Positions 18,023 to 27,646 of a DNA stretch of 64,000 nt are shown here, in pieces. Where the stretch lies: the NCBI RefSeq assembly GCF_030852425.1, contig NZ_NSDM01000014.1:62001-126000 (forward strand), in the 5' to 3' direction. A program made the position numbers and the translations under genes. The notes beneath the pieces were generated by a model. The model did not search any database. It was not told where the DNA came from and saw nothing but the letters and a program-made list of their open reading frames with translations. The number at the start of each line of letters is the position of its first letter. The first letter of the stretch is position 1. This DNA comes from Saccharothrix longispora (GTDB lineage Bacteria; Actinomycetota; Actinomycetes; Mycobacteriales; Pseudonocardiaceae).

Positions 18023-19783
18023 TCAGTCGTCCGGTCGACCGGCGGCGGACACGGAGACCCGGACGAGCCTCCCCCTCCTCCACTGCAAGCCGAGTCGGTG
18101 CTCGGCGAGGTCGTAGTTGACGGTGACCTCGCCGGTGGCGCGGTTCTCCCAGCTGTTGTGCGGGAGGGCACCGTGCGCCCGCACGTGGGCGTCGACCGGT
18201 CCGCGCCGCCCATCGAGGTCGAGCCCGCGGATCACGCGGTCGGCGCCCGGGCAGAGCGCGACATCGACGGTGATCTTCTTGACCACCCCGTCGAGCAACG
18301 CGATGTCGACACCACCGGGACTCGGGTCCGCGGTGTCCGGCGCACCGTGCCGGACGGTCGAGTCGGGGAAGATCCCGCGCAGCTCCGCGTACGGCGCAGA
18401 GCGCTCGGACGCGCCCAGGGCGGCGTACATCGTCGCGATGACGCCGGTCAACGACGTCCCGGGGACAGGGGGTGGCTCGGCCGGGAAGGGCTCGGCCTTC
18501 CGCGGCGCCGGTCGCGGGTCCCGACCACCGAAGTCGGCCACCCGGTCCCAGACCCAGTCGGCCATCGACGCGGCGACGGGCTCGTCGGGGTGTCCGGGTC
18601 GGCGCTCGACCAGCGCCCCGAACGCGACGACGACCAGGTACGCCCCGGCGTCGTCGGTCATCACCTGCTCCCAGACCTCGTTCTCGGGCCAGTCCGGGTG
18701 CGCTGCCGGATCGGCCTCGATCCCGGCGCTCATCGCGATGATCTCGGCTGCCGACATCAGGCGGAACGACCCGGCCGGCCCCCAGGCCGCACCGGAGCCG
18801 GGCTGCTGACCGTCGTGCCAGGCCACCAGGTCCTCCGCGGCCACGGAGCCGAGCTTGTCGCTCCCGGGCACGTCGGAGATCGGAACCCCCGGTCGCAGGG
18901 TGGCGCGCAGGTCGGCGGGCATCACGTCGTCCAACGCGGCCAGCGCGGAAGCCAGGTCGGTGCCGAGCACCTGGTCGCGCAGTTGTCGCCACCCCAGCTC
19001 GATCACCCCGCTGCGGCGGATGTCGTCCAGCGTGATGTCCTGGGCGTGGGCGTTCCCGACGATCCGCAGCATCGTCCGAGCGGTCCCCACCAAACCCTGC
19101 AACAGGTCTTCCGTCGGGTTCTCGCGCAGCAGTCGCAGCCCGAGTCGTTCGGCGTCGGCGAACCGGTACTGCACCAGGTAGGCCCAGCCGAGCAGCAGGG
19201 CGACCCGGGAGTTCGCCGCATCGGCCCGGACTGCCTCCTCGGCCGCGGGGACGAACCGGTCGGGCGGTGCGAAGCTGCCCAGCAGGCACGCCGCGCGCTG
19301 CCCGAGCGCGTGGGGGAGTTCGTCCGGCGTCGTCCGGGAGCACAGTGCCACCGCCTCGTCGAGTTGGCGCCACCCGTCCTCGTGCTCCCCGCAGAGTGCC
19401 CGGGCGAAGCCCAGCTCCATCCAGTCGCCCCACCCCTCGTGGTCCTCGCCCAGCACCGCGCGCGCCCAGCGCAGCGCCTCGGGATGATCGTGCTCGGCCA
19501 CCGCCAGGTGCCGAAGGGCACGAGCCGCGTTGATGAACTGGTGGTCGCGGCGACCGGCCACCTGGAGGTAGAGGCGCCGCGCTTCGCCGGTCCGGCCGCA
19601 GACCTCGTGGTGGTTGGCGAGCAGCAGCGACACGCTGCTCCGCTCCGGCTGGACCGCGAGCACCTGCGAGGCCAGCTCGGCGACCTGGGGATGCGCCGGC
19701 TGTGCCGCGAACAGCTCCCAGGCCAGGTCCAGGTTCCGCTCCACGGCGTCGTCGCCCGCGGCCGTGCGGCCGGTGTCCCTCAT
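18023..19783 (-). CDS. TPR protein with SMI1/KNR4 (SUKH)-like segment and conserved C-terminal domain
   Basis: This 586-residue protein has a TPR-like helical N-terminus (residues 10-270, repeats such as 'SLLLANHHEVCGRTGEARRLYLQ' and 'GWAYLVQYRFADAERLGLRLL'). A segment near 285-370 ('LRPGVPISDV..SDKLGSVAAEDLVAWHDGQQPG..FRLMSAAEI') resembles SUKH/KNR4-like immunity domains. The C-terminal domain ends 'GEVTVNYDLAEHRLGLQWRRGRLVRV'. It overlaps the upstream AAA+ gene by ATGA, so it is translationally coupled as the last gene of a three-gene operon. Role unknown; a substrate adaptor for the AAA+ ATPase is a reasonable guess. Confidence 0.7.
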   Translation of the reverse strand: MRDTGRTAAGDDAVERNLDLAWELFAAQPAHPQVAELASQVLAVQPERSSVSLLLANHHEVCGRTGEARRLYLQVAGRRDHQFINAARALRHLAVAEHDHPEALRWARAVLGEDHEGWGDWMELGFARALCGEHEDGWRQLDEAVALCSRTTPDELPHALGQRAACLLGSFAPPDRFVPAAEEAVRADAANSRVALLLGWAYLVQYRFADAERLGLRLLRENPTEDLLQGLVGTARTMLRIVGNAHAQDITLDDIRRSGVIELGWRQLRDQVLGTDLASALAALDDVMPADLRATLRPGVPISDVPGSDKLGSVAAEDLVAWHDGQQPGSGAAWGPAGSFRLMSAAEIIAMSAGIEADPAAHPDWPENEVWEQVMTDDAGAYLVVVAFGALVERRPGHPDEPVAASMADWVWDRVADFGGRDPRPAPRKAEPFPAEPPPVPGTSLTGVIATMYAALGASERSAPYAELRGIFPDSTVRHGAPDTADPSPGGVDIALLDGVVKKITVDVALCPGADRVIRGLDLDGRRGPVDAHVRAHGALPHNSWENRATGEVTVNYDLAEHRLGLQWRRGRLVRVSVSAAGRPDD

Positions 19784-21030
19784 CGCATGCCCCGCCTGAC
19801 CCGGTACGCCCGGAGCTGGTCGAAGGTGCCGTCGTCGACGCCGTACTCCAGCACCGGCGCCACCTGGTCGAACCAGGACGTCGTGGACGGGGTGACGCCG
19901 CCGACCGCGGCCAGCACCGCGTCGGTGGTGACCGGTACCAGCTCACCGCGGTCCATCGACTCGACCATGGCCTGCTGCAGCACGGTGGTCGTCAGGTGAC
20001 TGAGATCGGCACCGGAGAACCCCTCCGTGGCCGCCGCGACGGCGACGACATCCACACCGTCGGCGGGCTTGCCCTCCAGCGCGCCCCTGACGATCGCCGC
20101 CCTGGCGGCCGCGTCCGGTGGCAGCACCAGCACCGTCTTGTCGATCCGGCCCGGTCGGCGCAGCGCGGAGTCGATGTCCCACGGCCGGTTCGTGGCGGCC
20201 AGGAAGTAGACCCCGTCGTTCGCGCCGGCCACGCCGTCGAGCTCCTCCAGCAGCTGGGTGACGAGCATCCGCATCGCCTGCGACCCGCCGCCACCGGAGG
20301 TGCGCCGTCCGCCGAGCGCGTCGAACTCGTCGACGAAGACCACGCACGGCGCTGCCGCGCGCGCATCGCGGAACACGCTCTGGATCGCCTTCTCGCTCTC
20401 CCCGACCCACTTGCCGAGCAGGTCCGCGAGGGTCACGTGGATGAAGGACGCTCCGAGATCGCCGGCGATCGCCCTGGCGATGAACGTCTTGCCGCACCCG
20501 GGTGGGCCGTACATCAGCAACGACCCGCCCGGCTTCTGCCCGAACGCCGCCGCCAGCCCGGGGTTGCGCAGCGGAGCCAGGAACGCGGTGTCCAGGTGCC
20601 GCTTGACCTCGGCGAGGCCCGCGACGTCGGCCAGCGTCACCGTCGGGCGTTCGGCGTCCCACAGCGACGCGGACACGGCGGCGCCGCCGTCCCGACGGTC
20701 CTCGCGGGTCGGGGTCGGAACCGGTGTCGGCTCGCTCCCCCCGGCCCGCACCGCCGGTGCGGGCGGCGCGGCCGGGGGCGTGGTCCCGTCGACCCGCGGC
20801 GCGTTCGAGGTTCGCAACCGCGCCGCCATCAACCGGGCGCGCAGCAGGCGGACCCGCGCCGGATCACCGCCGAGCGCCTCGAACGCTCCCAGTTCGGTGG
20901 CGGCGCGGTCGGCGTCCTGCTCCAGCAGCAGCGTGATGAAATCCTCGCGCAACGCCAGGTTGCCCGAGTCCGCCTCCACCTCGCGCGCGATCACCTCGAC
21001 GAAGCTGTCACCCGGGTCGGCACCACTCAC
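19780..21030 (-). CDS. AAA+ ATPase with helical N-terminal region
   Basis: The start is GTG 21030, overlapping the upstream stop as GTGA, giving 416 residues. An N-terminal helical segment ('LREDFITLLLEQDADRAATEL') and a Pro-rich linker precede a classic AAA domain: Walker A 'GPPGCGKT' near 176-183, pore-loop-like 'DLLGKWVGESE', Walker B 'VVFVDEFDALGG', sensor-1 'AATNRPWD', Arg fingers 'RRPGRID' and the lid 'GFSGADLSHL'. This is the FtsH/Cdc48/katanin-like class. All catalytic elements are present, so an ATP-driven remodeller or unfoldase is expected. No protease domain is fused. Confidence 0.9.
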   Translation of the reverse strand: MSGADPGDSFVEVIAREVEADSGNLALREDFITLLLEQDADRAATELGAFEALGGDPARVRLLRARLMAARLRTSNAPRVDGTTPPAAPPAPAVRAGGSEPTPVPTPTREDRRDGGAAVSASLWDAERPTVTLADVAGLAEVKRHLDTAFLAPLRNPGLAAAFGQKPGGSLLMYGPPGCGKTFIARAIAGDLGASFIHVTLADLLGKWVGESEKAIQSVFRDARAAAPCVVFVDEFDALGGRRTSGGGGSQAMRMLVTQLLEELDGVAGANDGVYFLAATNRPWDIDSALRRPGRIDKTVLVLPPDAAARAAIVRGALEGKPADGVDVVAVAAATEGFSGADLSHLTTTVLQQAMVESMDRGELVPVTTDAVLAAVGGVTPSTTSWFDQVAPVLEYGVDDGTFDQLRAYRVRRGMR

Positions 21031-21470
21031 TGCCCGGTCCCTCCGACCCAGCCCTTGAGCAGCCCCAGGTTCGCCAACGGGATGTAGTGACCGAGCCGGG
21101 GGTGGTCCAGCGTCACACCGAAGACGCCGGCCTGGCCGAACGAGGCGACGTAGTCGATCGCAGCCGGCATCGGCACGCCGAACAAGGGCGCCGAGCCGCT
21201 CTCCGGGTCGACCAGTCCGAGGGTGCGGGTGGCCTCGTCCGCCCGCGCGGCGCTGCTGTAGAGGCAGATCATCGGCCCCTGTCCGGCGGCCACGGCATAG
21301 GGACTGGGTCGGTCGGCCGGGCCCCGCGCGATGAAGAACCAGTGCTCCAACGCGCTCACCTGCCGCCACAGCGCGATCTGCGCCGTCGTGTCCCCCACGG
21401 GCGCCGCCCTGACCGCCGCATCGAGGCGGTCCAGCTCGGCGACCACCTCGGGCTTGTCGTCCCCGGTCAT
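21027..21470 (-). CDS. SseB-like small protein
   Basis: This 147-residue protein has 'WRQVSALEHWFFIARG..SPYAV..GQGPMICLYSSAARADEATRTLG' and 'PMPAAIDYVASFGQAGVFGVTLDHP', which fits the SseB/enhanced-serine-sensitivity style of fold. It is the first gene of the operon and overlaps the AAA+ gene by four bases. No role is known for such proteins in this context. Confidence 0.6.
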   Translation of the reverse strand: MTGDDKPEVVAELDRLDAAVRAAPVGDTTAQIALWRQVSALEHWFFIARGPADRPSPYAVAAGQGPMICLYSSAARADEATRTLGLVDPESGSAPLFGVPMPAAIDYVASFGQAGVFGVTLDHPRLGHYIPLANLGLLKGWVGGTGQ

Positions 21471-22047
21471 TCGGCTCCCTCTCGTCTGCCCTGCTGTCCA
21501 CAGTGGCGGTCACGACCCCGAACGCGCGCACCCGTCCGGTGCAAGACCGGGGACGAGCACGCCGTCGACCACGGACGCGCGATCGGACGCACCGGCACGT
21601 CGGGCGTCGGCGGAAACCGGATGATGTCGTGCTCGCCTCGGCCGCTGTCCGCGACGATGTCGCCGCAGCCCGTGCCGGCGGGGTCGTCAGCGCGAAGCCG
21701 GACGGGGTCGTTGACCGACAGCCGACCTCGATCCCGCGACCGGCAAACTACCCGGGTGGCGAACGGGCCGCATCGGTCGTTCGCACCACACCCGCGCGGC
21801 CGTGGCGGGGCACGTGGCCACCCGTGACCGCCGCTGGTCGATCCACGACCGCAGGCTGACGCGGCGGCTGGTCGGCAGCGACGACCGGGAGGAGTCCACG
21901 TTCCCCGACGGGCCGTCCGGCCCGACCCCGCGGTTGTCCGACACCGCCACCGCCGCTGTTCGGCTCGTTCGACGACGGCGCGGGCACGTTGCCCGCGCCG
22001 GGGAGCAGGGCGGCGCGCCGGTCCGCATCCGCTTCCCGCGGCACCGC
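21471..22047. other. 577-base region without a recognised gene
   Basis: No frame shows a recognisable protein. It contains the upstream region of the SseB-like operon and the downstream region of the MFS gene, both on the minus strand. A minus-strand frame at about 21480-21730 has some coding look, but no motif or ribosome site supports it. Confidence 0.4.
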
Positions 22048-23268
22048 TCAGGCGGTCGCCTTGTCCGGGTCGGGTTGCATCGCCACCAGGACGATCGCGC
22101 CGAGGGTGAGCGCGACGCTGATGAGGATCACCGGCAGGTAGCCGTGCGCGGCGTCGGCGAGGACGGCGCCGAGCTGGCTGCTGGCCGCGACGGCGACCAT
22201 GTGCAGCGCCCACAGCACGCCGATCGCGGTGCCCTTGCGGCCGCGCGGCAGGATCTTCGCGATCCACATCGTGGTGGCGACCACCGTGATCAGGTAGCTG
22301 GCGCCGAACAGCGCGCCGAACACCAGCACGGTGAACTCGGCGGCGAAGAACGGCGCGATCATCATCGCCGTGGCCCGCAGCGCGTAGCCGCCGATCAGCG
22401 TCGCCCGGACCAGGCCCTTGTCGCACAGCCGACCCGCCACGAGCGAGCCGACGATCTCCAGCCCGCCCAGCAGCACGAACGCCACCGAACTGGTCACCGG
22501 CGCCACGCCGTGGTCGTGCATGTGCGGGAAGAGGTGGACGTCGATGAACGCCATCGTGGTGCCGCACGCGACGAACGGCAGGATCAGGCCGCGCACCCGC
22601 TTGTCGGCGAACGCGATCCGGATGCCCGCCCAGAAGCCGTGCTCGGCGGGCGCGGGCGGGGCGGAGTTGCGGTTGGAGTAGCGCACCAGCAGCAAGGACA
22701 GCGGCAACATCACCACCAGGAACACCACGCCGACGCCCAGCAGGATCTGCCGCCACGACGTGACGGCGCCCAGGAACGTCCACAACGGCACGAGCACCAT
22801 GAACCCGACCGCCGCGCCGTTGGTCAGCACCGCGTACAGGAACCCGGCGTTGCGGCCCTGGAACAGCTGGTCGGCCAGCACGCCCAGCGGCACGAACGAC
22901 AGCATCGTGCAGCCGATCGCGCCGAGGATGCCGTAGGTCGGGACGAACACCCGGATGTCGGTGGCCAGCGCGCAGACCACCAGCACCACGCCGGTGATAC
23001 CCGCGCCGATCGCCAACACCGGCACCGCGCCGATCCGGTCGGCCAGGTGTCCCACCGCGGACGAGGCGAGCGCCGTCACGACGGCGAACAGCGTCGTGCC
23101 GATCGCGAGCGTGCCGCGGTTGACGTCGAAGTCGTCCGCGATCGGCAGGAACAGCACCTGCACGGTGGACTTCATCGACGAGCCCGCCATGGAGATGACG
23201 AAGCTGACGGTCGTGGCGAACACCGCGAACGCGGTGATGCCGGACGCGACCTTGGGCAGGGTGCTCAT
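22048..23268 (-). CDS. MFS transporter
   Basis: This 406-residue protein has twelve predicted membrane helices. The loop 2-3 signature '[13 protein letters not shown]' and the second-half equivalent '[16 protein letters not shown]' mark the major facilitator superfamily. The overall style ('[20 protein letters not shown]') resembles the oxalate/monocarboxylate-porter branch. GGAGAAA lies just upstream of the ATG. It is divergent from the zinc alcohol dehydrogenase, and the two share a 224-base control region, so the transported solute may relate to that enzyme's substrate. Confidence 0.9.
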   Translation of the reverse strand: MSTLPKVASGITAFAVFATTVSFVISMAGSSMKSTVQVLFLPIADDFDVNRGTLAIGTTLFAVVTALASSAVGHLADRIGAVPVLAIGAGITGVVLVVCALATDIRVFVPTYGILGAIGCTMLSFVPLGVLADQLFQGRNAGFLYAVLTNGAAVGFMVLVPLWTFLGAVTSWRQILLGVGVVFLVVMLPLSLLLVRYSNRNSAPPAPAEHGFWAGIRIAFADKRVRGLILPFVACGTTMAFIDVHLFPHMHDHGVAPVTSSVAFVLLGGLEIVGSLVAGRLCDKGLVRATLIGGYALRATAMMIAPFFAAEFTVLVFGALFGASYLITVVATTMWIAKILPRGRKGTAIGVLWALHMVAVAASSQLGAVLADAAHGYLPVILISVALTLGAIVLVAMQPDPDKATA

Positions 23269-23435
23269 TTTTCTCCAGACCGCCTCGCGGCGCAGTCCCC
23301 CAGGACTCGTTCATGCTGCCACGCGCCCTGGGCTGGGAGAACACCGCTGTTCCCGATGGACGTTGCTCCGAAGGCACCAACGCGGCGATCCCCCGACGCG
23401 ACGACCGGCGCGAGCCCATAGGAATTCCCGATAGC

Positions 23436-23449
23436 GGCCACCGGTGGCC
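23436..23449. promoter_or_regulatory. Palindromic operator overlapping the alcohol dehydrogenase promoter
   Basis: GGCCACCGGTGGCC is a perfect 14-base palindrome flanked by GATAGC on the left and TATC on the right. TATCCT (23450-23455) directly downstream is a good -10 for the dehydrogenase gene, so a bound protein would block that promoter. The regulator is not identified. Confidence 0.5.
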
Positions 23450-23492
23450 TATCCTGTGGCCGCCCGAACCGGTCGACGCGGAGGCCCGGACC

Positions 23493-24584
23493 ATGTCCAA
23501 GATCGTCAAGGCGGTCCTCGCCCTGCGCCGGGGCGAGCCGGTCGCACTCCGCGAGATCGTCGTGCCCGACCCCGGCCCCGGCGAGGCCACGGTCCGGGTG
23601 CTGGCGTCCGGTGTCTGCCACACCGACCTGCACTACCGCGACGGCGTGATCGGCGACGCCTTCCCGTACCTGCTGGGGCACGAGGCGTCCGGCATCGTGG
23701 AGCAGGTCGGCGCCGGCGTGGACAACGTCGCACCCGGCGACTTCGTCGTGCTGAACTGGCGCGCGGTGTGCGGCCGCTGCCGAGCGTGCCGCCGCGGCCG
23801 CGCCGAGTCCTGCGTGGACGACTACACGGCGAGCACGCCGATGACGCTCACCGACGGCACGCCGTTGCAGCCCGCGCTGGGCATCGGCGCGTTCGCGGAG
23901 CTGACCCTGGTGCACGCGGGCCAGTGCACGCCGGTGTCCCCGAAGGCCGACCCCGCCGTCGCCGCGCTGCTGGGATGCGGCGTCATGTCCGGCCTGGGGG
24001 CGGCGATGAACACCGCCGGCGTGACGACGGGCGACACCGTGGCCGTGATCGGCGCGGGCGGCGTGGGGTGCGCGGCCGTCGCGGGCGCCACACTCGCCGG
24101 CGCCACCACGATCATCGCGGTGGACCTGGACGAGCGGAAGCTGGGCCACGCGCGGGCACTGGGCGCGACCGACGTGATCGACGCCGTCCGCACACCGGAC
24201 GTGGTCGCCGCGATCCGCGGCCTGACCGACGACCTCGGCGCGGACGTGGTGATCGACGCCGCGGGCACGCCCGAGACGTGGAAGCAGGCGTTCTACGCCC
24301 GGGCGCTCGGCGGCACGTTCGTCCTGGTCGCCCGCCCGGACTCCTCGATGAGACTGGAGATGCCGCTGCTGGACACGTTCCTGCGCAACGGCACCTACCG
24401 CACCAGCTGGTACGGCGACTGCCTCCCGTCCCGCGACTTCGGCCCGTTGGTCGACCTGCACCTGCAAGGCCGGCTGCCACTGGACCACTTCGTCACCGAA
24501 CGCATCGGCCTGACCGGTGTGGAGGGGGCGTTCACCTCGATGCGCGCCGGTGACGTGCTGCGCAGCGTGGTGGTCTTCACCTGA
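23493..24584 (+). CDS. Zinc-dependent medium-chain alcohol dehydrogenase
   Basis: This 363-residue protein starts at ATG 23493 with GAGG upstream. Catalytic zinc ligands are in 'SGVCHTDLH' and 'LLGHEASG'; the structural zinc set is '[15 protein letters not shown]'. The Rossmann motif is '[12 protein letters not shown]', followed by 'VDLDERKL' for NAD-type binding. It resembles class III/mycothiol-dependent formaldehyde dehydrogenases, but the substrate is not certain from sequence. A short hairpin at 24585-24602 follows the stop codon directly. Confidence 0.9.
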   Translation: MSKIVKAVLALRRGEPVALREIVVPDPGPGEATVRVLASGVCHTDLHYRDGVIGDAFPYLLGHEASGIVEQVGAGVDNVAPGDFVVLNWRAVCGRCRACRRGRAESCVDDYTASTPMTLTDGTPLQPALGIGAFAELTLVHAGQCTPVSPKADPAVAALLGCGVMSGLGAAMNTAGVTTGDTVAVIGAGGVGCAAVAGATLAGATTIIAVDLDERKLGHARALGATDVIDAVRTPDVVAAIRGLTDDLGADVVIDAAGTPETWKQAFYARALGGTFVLVARPDSSMRLEMPLLDTFLRNGTYRTSWYGDCLPSRDFGPLVDLHLQGRLPLDHFVTERIGLTGVEGAFTSMRAGDVLRSVVVFT

Positions 24585-24602
24585 AGGTCGGGTCGCCGAC
24601 CT
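24585..24602 (+). terminator. Short hairpin after the alcohol dehydrogenase gene
   Basis: Arms AGGTCGG and CCGACCT around a GTCG loop begin at the first base after the stop codon. The stem is short (7 bp), so termination strength is doubtful. Confidence 0.4.
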
Positions 24603-25420
24603 CCACGCCACGGCACCCGACATCGGACCGACCGCGGCTCGAGGTGCCCACCAAGCCGCGAGCCCGATCACGGTGCCCGCCGACCAGCGCGACGTGTCCG
24701 ACCAGTCCGTCACGACGATCACCGCGATCGCCGACGCCGCTTCCCGCACCCCGCACGGCCCCTGCCGAATCCTGGCCACGGCCGTCATCCTGGCCACGGT
24801 CATCGACAGCGAACCACGAGCAGCACCATCAATCCTGACCGTTCAAGGCCTGTGCTCGGGCGCGGACAGGCCGGACGACGACTCCACCACCAGGCTGCCG
24901 ACATGAACCTCCGGTCAGCCTCATTCCCACCCTTGGTACTCCCGCCGGGGCACCGGAGTGATCAGGCGTTCCGCAGGTCGGTCCTGTTCCTCTCGCGGGA
25001 CCAGCATCGGGGCGGAATGCCAGTTCCCGGTCCAGTCCCGTTCCCATTGGTCTCCTGCGGGGTGCGCGGTCGGGGGTCCGCGTGCGCAGCACGTCCGCGT
25101 TGTCCACAGCGATGCAGCCGGGGCGGTCTGGCAGACACGGTCCGGAACAGCCGGCCGATCGGTGGCCATCCGTGCCGGCGGGCGCGACTCGGAGCCGACG
25201 CCATCGGTGTCGAACCTGCTCGTACGGGCGGTCGTGCTGAGCCCGTCGACCGTGAACGCTTGAGGTGCCGCGTCTTACCGTCGGGTCGGTGCCCGGCGAG
25301 GCCCGATGCTCCATCCCGGTGGCCGTGCGCGCCGATCCGGTCGTAGGCGGCAATGCGGACTTCTTGCCCGATAGAGTGACAAAGTCATGATCGACTACTG
25401 GATGCGAGGGGAAGTCACCA
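24603..25420. other. 818-base region with one weak small-gene candidate
   Basis: No recognised gene. The only frame with a protein-like look is on the minus strand at 24921-25169; its last 43 residues ('DQWERDWTGNWHSAPMLVP..', ending 'PRREYQGWE') have balanced, acidic composition unlike the flanking shadow frames. No family, ribosome site or clear start supports it, so I do not call a gene. Confidence 0.3.
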
Positions 25421-25645
25421 GTGGCTGTTCCCGTGGACTTGGCCAAGCAGCTGGACAAGGCGTACGAGGGGTTGACCGTGGCCGAGGTCCTCGACGCGCC
25501 GATCGCGGCGTTGGCCGGGGTCAGCGAGGGTGACGCGGAGAAGCTGGCCGCGGCATTCAACATCAAGACGGTACGGGACCTGGGGACGAGCAAGTACTTC
25601 AAGCTCGCGGCGACCCCGGTGGACCTGGACCAGGTCGCCAAGTAG
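25421..25645 (+). CDS. Small conserved helix-hairpin-type protein
   Basis: This 74-residue protein starts at GTG 25421 with GAGGGGAAG about ten bases upstream. The sequence ('GLTVAEVLDAPIAALAGVSEGDAEKLAAAFNIKTVRDLGTSKYF') has the look of helix-hairpin-helix small proteins that bind nucleic acid or partner proteins, but no function is established. It stands alone: no neighbour is close enough for an operon. Confidence 0.65.
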   Translation: MAVPVDLAKQLDKAYEGLTVAEVLDAPIAALAGVSEGDAEKLAAAFNIKTVRDLGTSKYFKLAATPVDLDQVAK

Positions 25646-25749
25646 CGTCGCGGGGTCGGTGATTCGACGGGGCGCGGACCTGGAGGCTCGCGCCCCGTCG
25701 GCTTCCCCGCACAGCCGGCATGCATGCAACAATCGCATGGCCGCCGGTG

Positions 25750-25833
25750 ACCAAGCGACGCTTCGCCGTTTCGCTGCTCAAGCGGCAGACCCACGGACGG
25801 GCGAACTTCGCCCTGCTGTGCAAGCGAATCCTG
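25750..25833 (+). pseudogene. C-terminal remnant of an ISL3-family transposase
   Basis: The frame reads 'TKRRFAVSLLKRQTHGRANFALLCKRIL', which matches the well-known ISL3 transposase ending (TK..KRQ..GRAGF.LLR.RIL). Nothing upstream continues it, so only about 28 codons of the 3' end survive. Confidence 0.55.
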
Positions 25834-26150
25834 TTCAACCAGAAGCAGCGGCGGAGTTCGACGACCCTTCAGCTCGAACCGTTGATCACGCAGTCAGCGA
25901 CAGAACCACTCGTTCACAGTCCCCCGCCCCGAATCGCGGGACCACCACGAAGAGAACCCCGTCGTCACGGGACTACACGGAGGACGATCCGATGAGCGTG
26001 CTCGACCTGTCCACCCGCTCAGATCGGGCACCGCCGCCGCGGCAGCGCGGCTCGAACCGGGAACGGCTCGTACCAGGTGGGTGCGCGGGCTGCGCCCGGA
26101 CGTCCGAGTCGAGCCCACGACGAAGCCTTCTCAAGCGGCACAGCCCGGTG
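25834..26150. other. 317-base region without a supported gene
   Basis: This region lies between the ISL3 remnant and the end of the amidohydrolase gene. An ATG at 25992 has a good GGAGGA site and begins 'MSVLDLSTRSDR', but the frame runs antisense into the amidohydrolase gene with no recognisable domain. It may be the start of a truncated gene. Confidence 0.35.
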
Positions 26151-27509
26151 CTACGCCCTGGCCTGCCGGACGCCCCGCCGCCACACTTCCCTGATCGACA
26201 GGGAGTCGCCGATGTTCCTCGTCGGGTCACCGTCGACCAGCAGCAGATCCGCACGAGCCCCCTGGACGATGCGGCCCCGGTCGGACAGGCCGAACCGGCG
26301 CGCCGGCGCGGAGGTCGCCGCACGCAGCGCCGCGATAGGGCTGAGACCCGCTTTCACCAGCAGTTGCATCTCGTGGTGGACGCTCGCGCCGTGCGCCATC
26401 CCGCCCAGTTCCGGCCACGCCACGGACACGTCGGTGCCCACCAGGAGGTCCACTCCGGCGGCGTGCAACGCCCCGACTGTCGCGAGAACCGCGTCGAAGT
26501 CGCCCTCCGGGTACTTGTCGAGACTGCCGTTGAGGGTGTCGCGCCACTCGGGACTCAGCCTGGGTCCCACCCGTTCGTCGGTCGCGAGTTCGGCACCGGT
26601 CCGGCCCATGATCGAAGCGTTGAGGCACAGGCACGGCGTGATGAACACCCCGGAACGCACGATGCTCTCGACGAGTTCGGGCGTGTGCGGGCGGTCGATG
26701 AACAAGTGGGCGAGACCGCTCACACCCGCTGCGATGGCCTGCTCGGTCGCCGCGACGGTCAACGTGTGCGCGACGGCCAACTTGCCGAGCCGCCGCGTCT
26801 CCAGCACTGCGGCCCTGATCGTCTCGTCGCTCATCACCGGCAGGTCCGGCGCACCCAGGACGCGCCCGTCCTCGATCATGATCTTGATGAAGTCCGAGCC
26901 GGCCCCGATCCGCAGGCGAACGGCGGCGACGGCCTGTTCGGGAGTCGTGACCTCGGACTCGGCGGGGTTGGACCCGGACGGGCCCTCGGGCGGCCCCTGC
27001 CCGTCGCCCTCGGCCCCGGGCGGCGGGCCGTCGGGCACCAGCTCGCTGGGGTGGCCCCCCGGCGCGGTCAAGCCGAATCCCGCGGATCGGACGTCGGCCA
27101 GGTCGTCGCGGTCTGCGATGGACTCTCGTCCTTTCGCGTCGAACCCGCCCTGCATCTCCAGCTCGGTGGTGACACCGAACAGCAGCGCGTTGCGCAAGCC
27201 GTCCTCGGAGGTGTGCACGTGCGCGTCGATCAGCCCGGGCAGCAACGTGGCGCCGAGGGCGTCGACGATTCGGGCGTTCGACGGCGCATCCCCGGTGATC
27301 CCGATCACGGACCCACCCTCGATCAGGACGGTGTGCTGATCGAGCACCCGCTCGCCGTCGAAGATCCGTGCGTTGGTGATGGCGGTCAGACCGGAGGACG
27401 GTTGCTCCGGGCCGTCGGTGGAGCATGCGGCGACCAGGGCCGACGACCCGGCCGCCACCGCGGCGGCACCGACCGACCCCAGCAGGGCACGACGACTGAC
27501 AGGACACAT
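26151..27509 (-). CDS. Lipoprotein amidohydrolase (metal-dependent hydrolase)
   Basis: The start is ATG 27509, chosen because GGAG precedes it and it yields a lipoprotein signal 'SRRALLGSVGAAAVAAGSSALVAAC' with lipobox Cys near residue 29. The 452-residue protein is an amidohydrolase: 'GLIDAHVHTSEDG' (first metal His pair), 'DFIKIMIED' (Lys of the bridging site), 'VAHTL', 'LAHLF' and 'VGTDVSVAW' (catalytic Asp). It resembles imidazolonepropionase/prolidase-like members. A Pro/Gly/Glu-rich insertion near residues 165-195 is unusual. Substrate unknown; likely anchored outside the membrane. The MarR regulator gene lies upstream on the same strand. Confidence 0.87.
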   Translation of the reverse strand: MCPVSRRALLGSVGAAAVAAGSSALVAACSTDGPEQPSSGLTAITNARIFDGERVLDQHTVLIEGGSVIGITGDAPSNARIVDALGATLLPGLIDAHVHTSEDGLRNALLFGVTTELEMQGGFDAKGRESIADRDDLADVRSAGFGLTAPGGHPSELVPDGPPPGAEGDGQGPPEGPSGSNPAESEVTTPEQAVAAVRLRIGAGSDFIKIMIEDGRVLGAPDLPVMSDETIRAAVLETRRLGKLAVAHTLTVAATEQAIAAGVSGLAHLFIDRPHTPELVESIVRSGVFITPCLCLNASIMGRTGAELATDERVGPRLSPEWRDTLNGSLDKYPEGDFDAVLATVGALHAAGVDLLVGTDVSVAWPELGGMAHGASVHHEMQLLVKAGLSPIAALRAATSAPARRFGLSDRGRIVQGARADLLLVDGDPTRNIGDSLSIREVWRRGVRQARA

Positions 27510-27552
27510 CGAGGCAGCTCCGTTCAGGATGAGCGCGATCACATTTATGCAT

Positions 27553-27570
27553 GTTGCCTACATGTGCAAC
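27553..27570. promoter_or_regulatory. Dyad upstream of the amidohydrolase gene
   Basis: GTTGC-N8-GCAAC lies in an AT-rich patch 43 bases before the amidohydrolase ATG and 76 bases after the MarR stop codon. It is a plausible MarR-type operator for the regulator at 27647-28117. Confidence 0.35.
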
Positions 27571-27646
27571 TTACATACATTCGCTTGCGCGGTGTGCTCT
27601 TCCTGAGAGAACCCTCAGCCGACGGGCCCGACGCGCCGAGGCGCAC

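Noticed and set aside
24852..25794. Overlapping open frames at 24.8-25.8 kb on both strands
   Set aside because: No domains; the long minus-strand frame runs through the small GTG-started gene at 25421. Only a weak 43-residue stretch near 24921-25060 looked coding and was left as a note.
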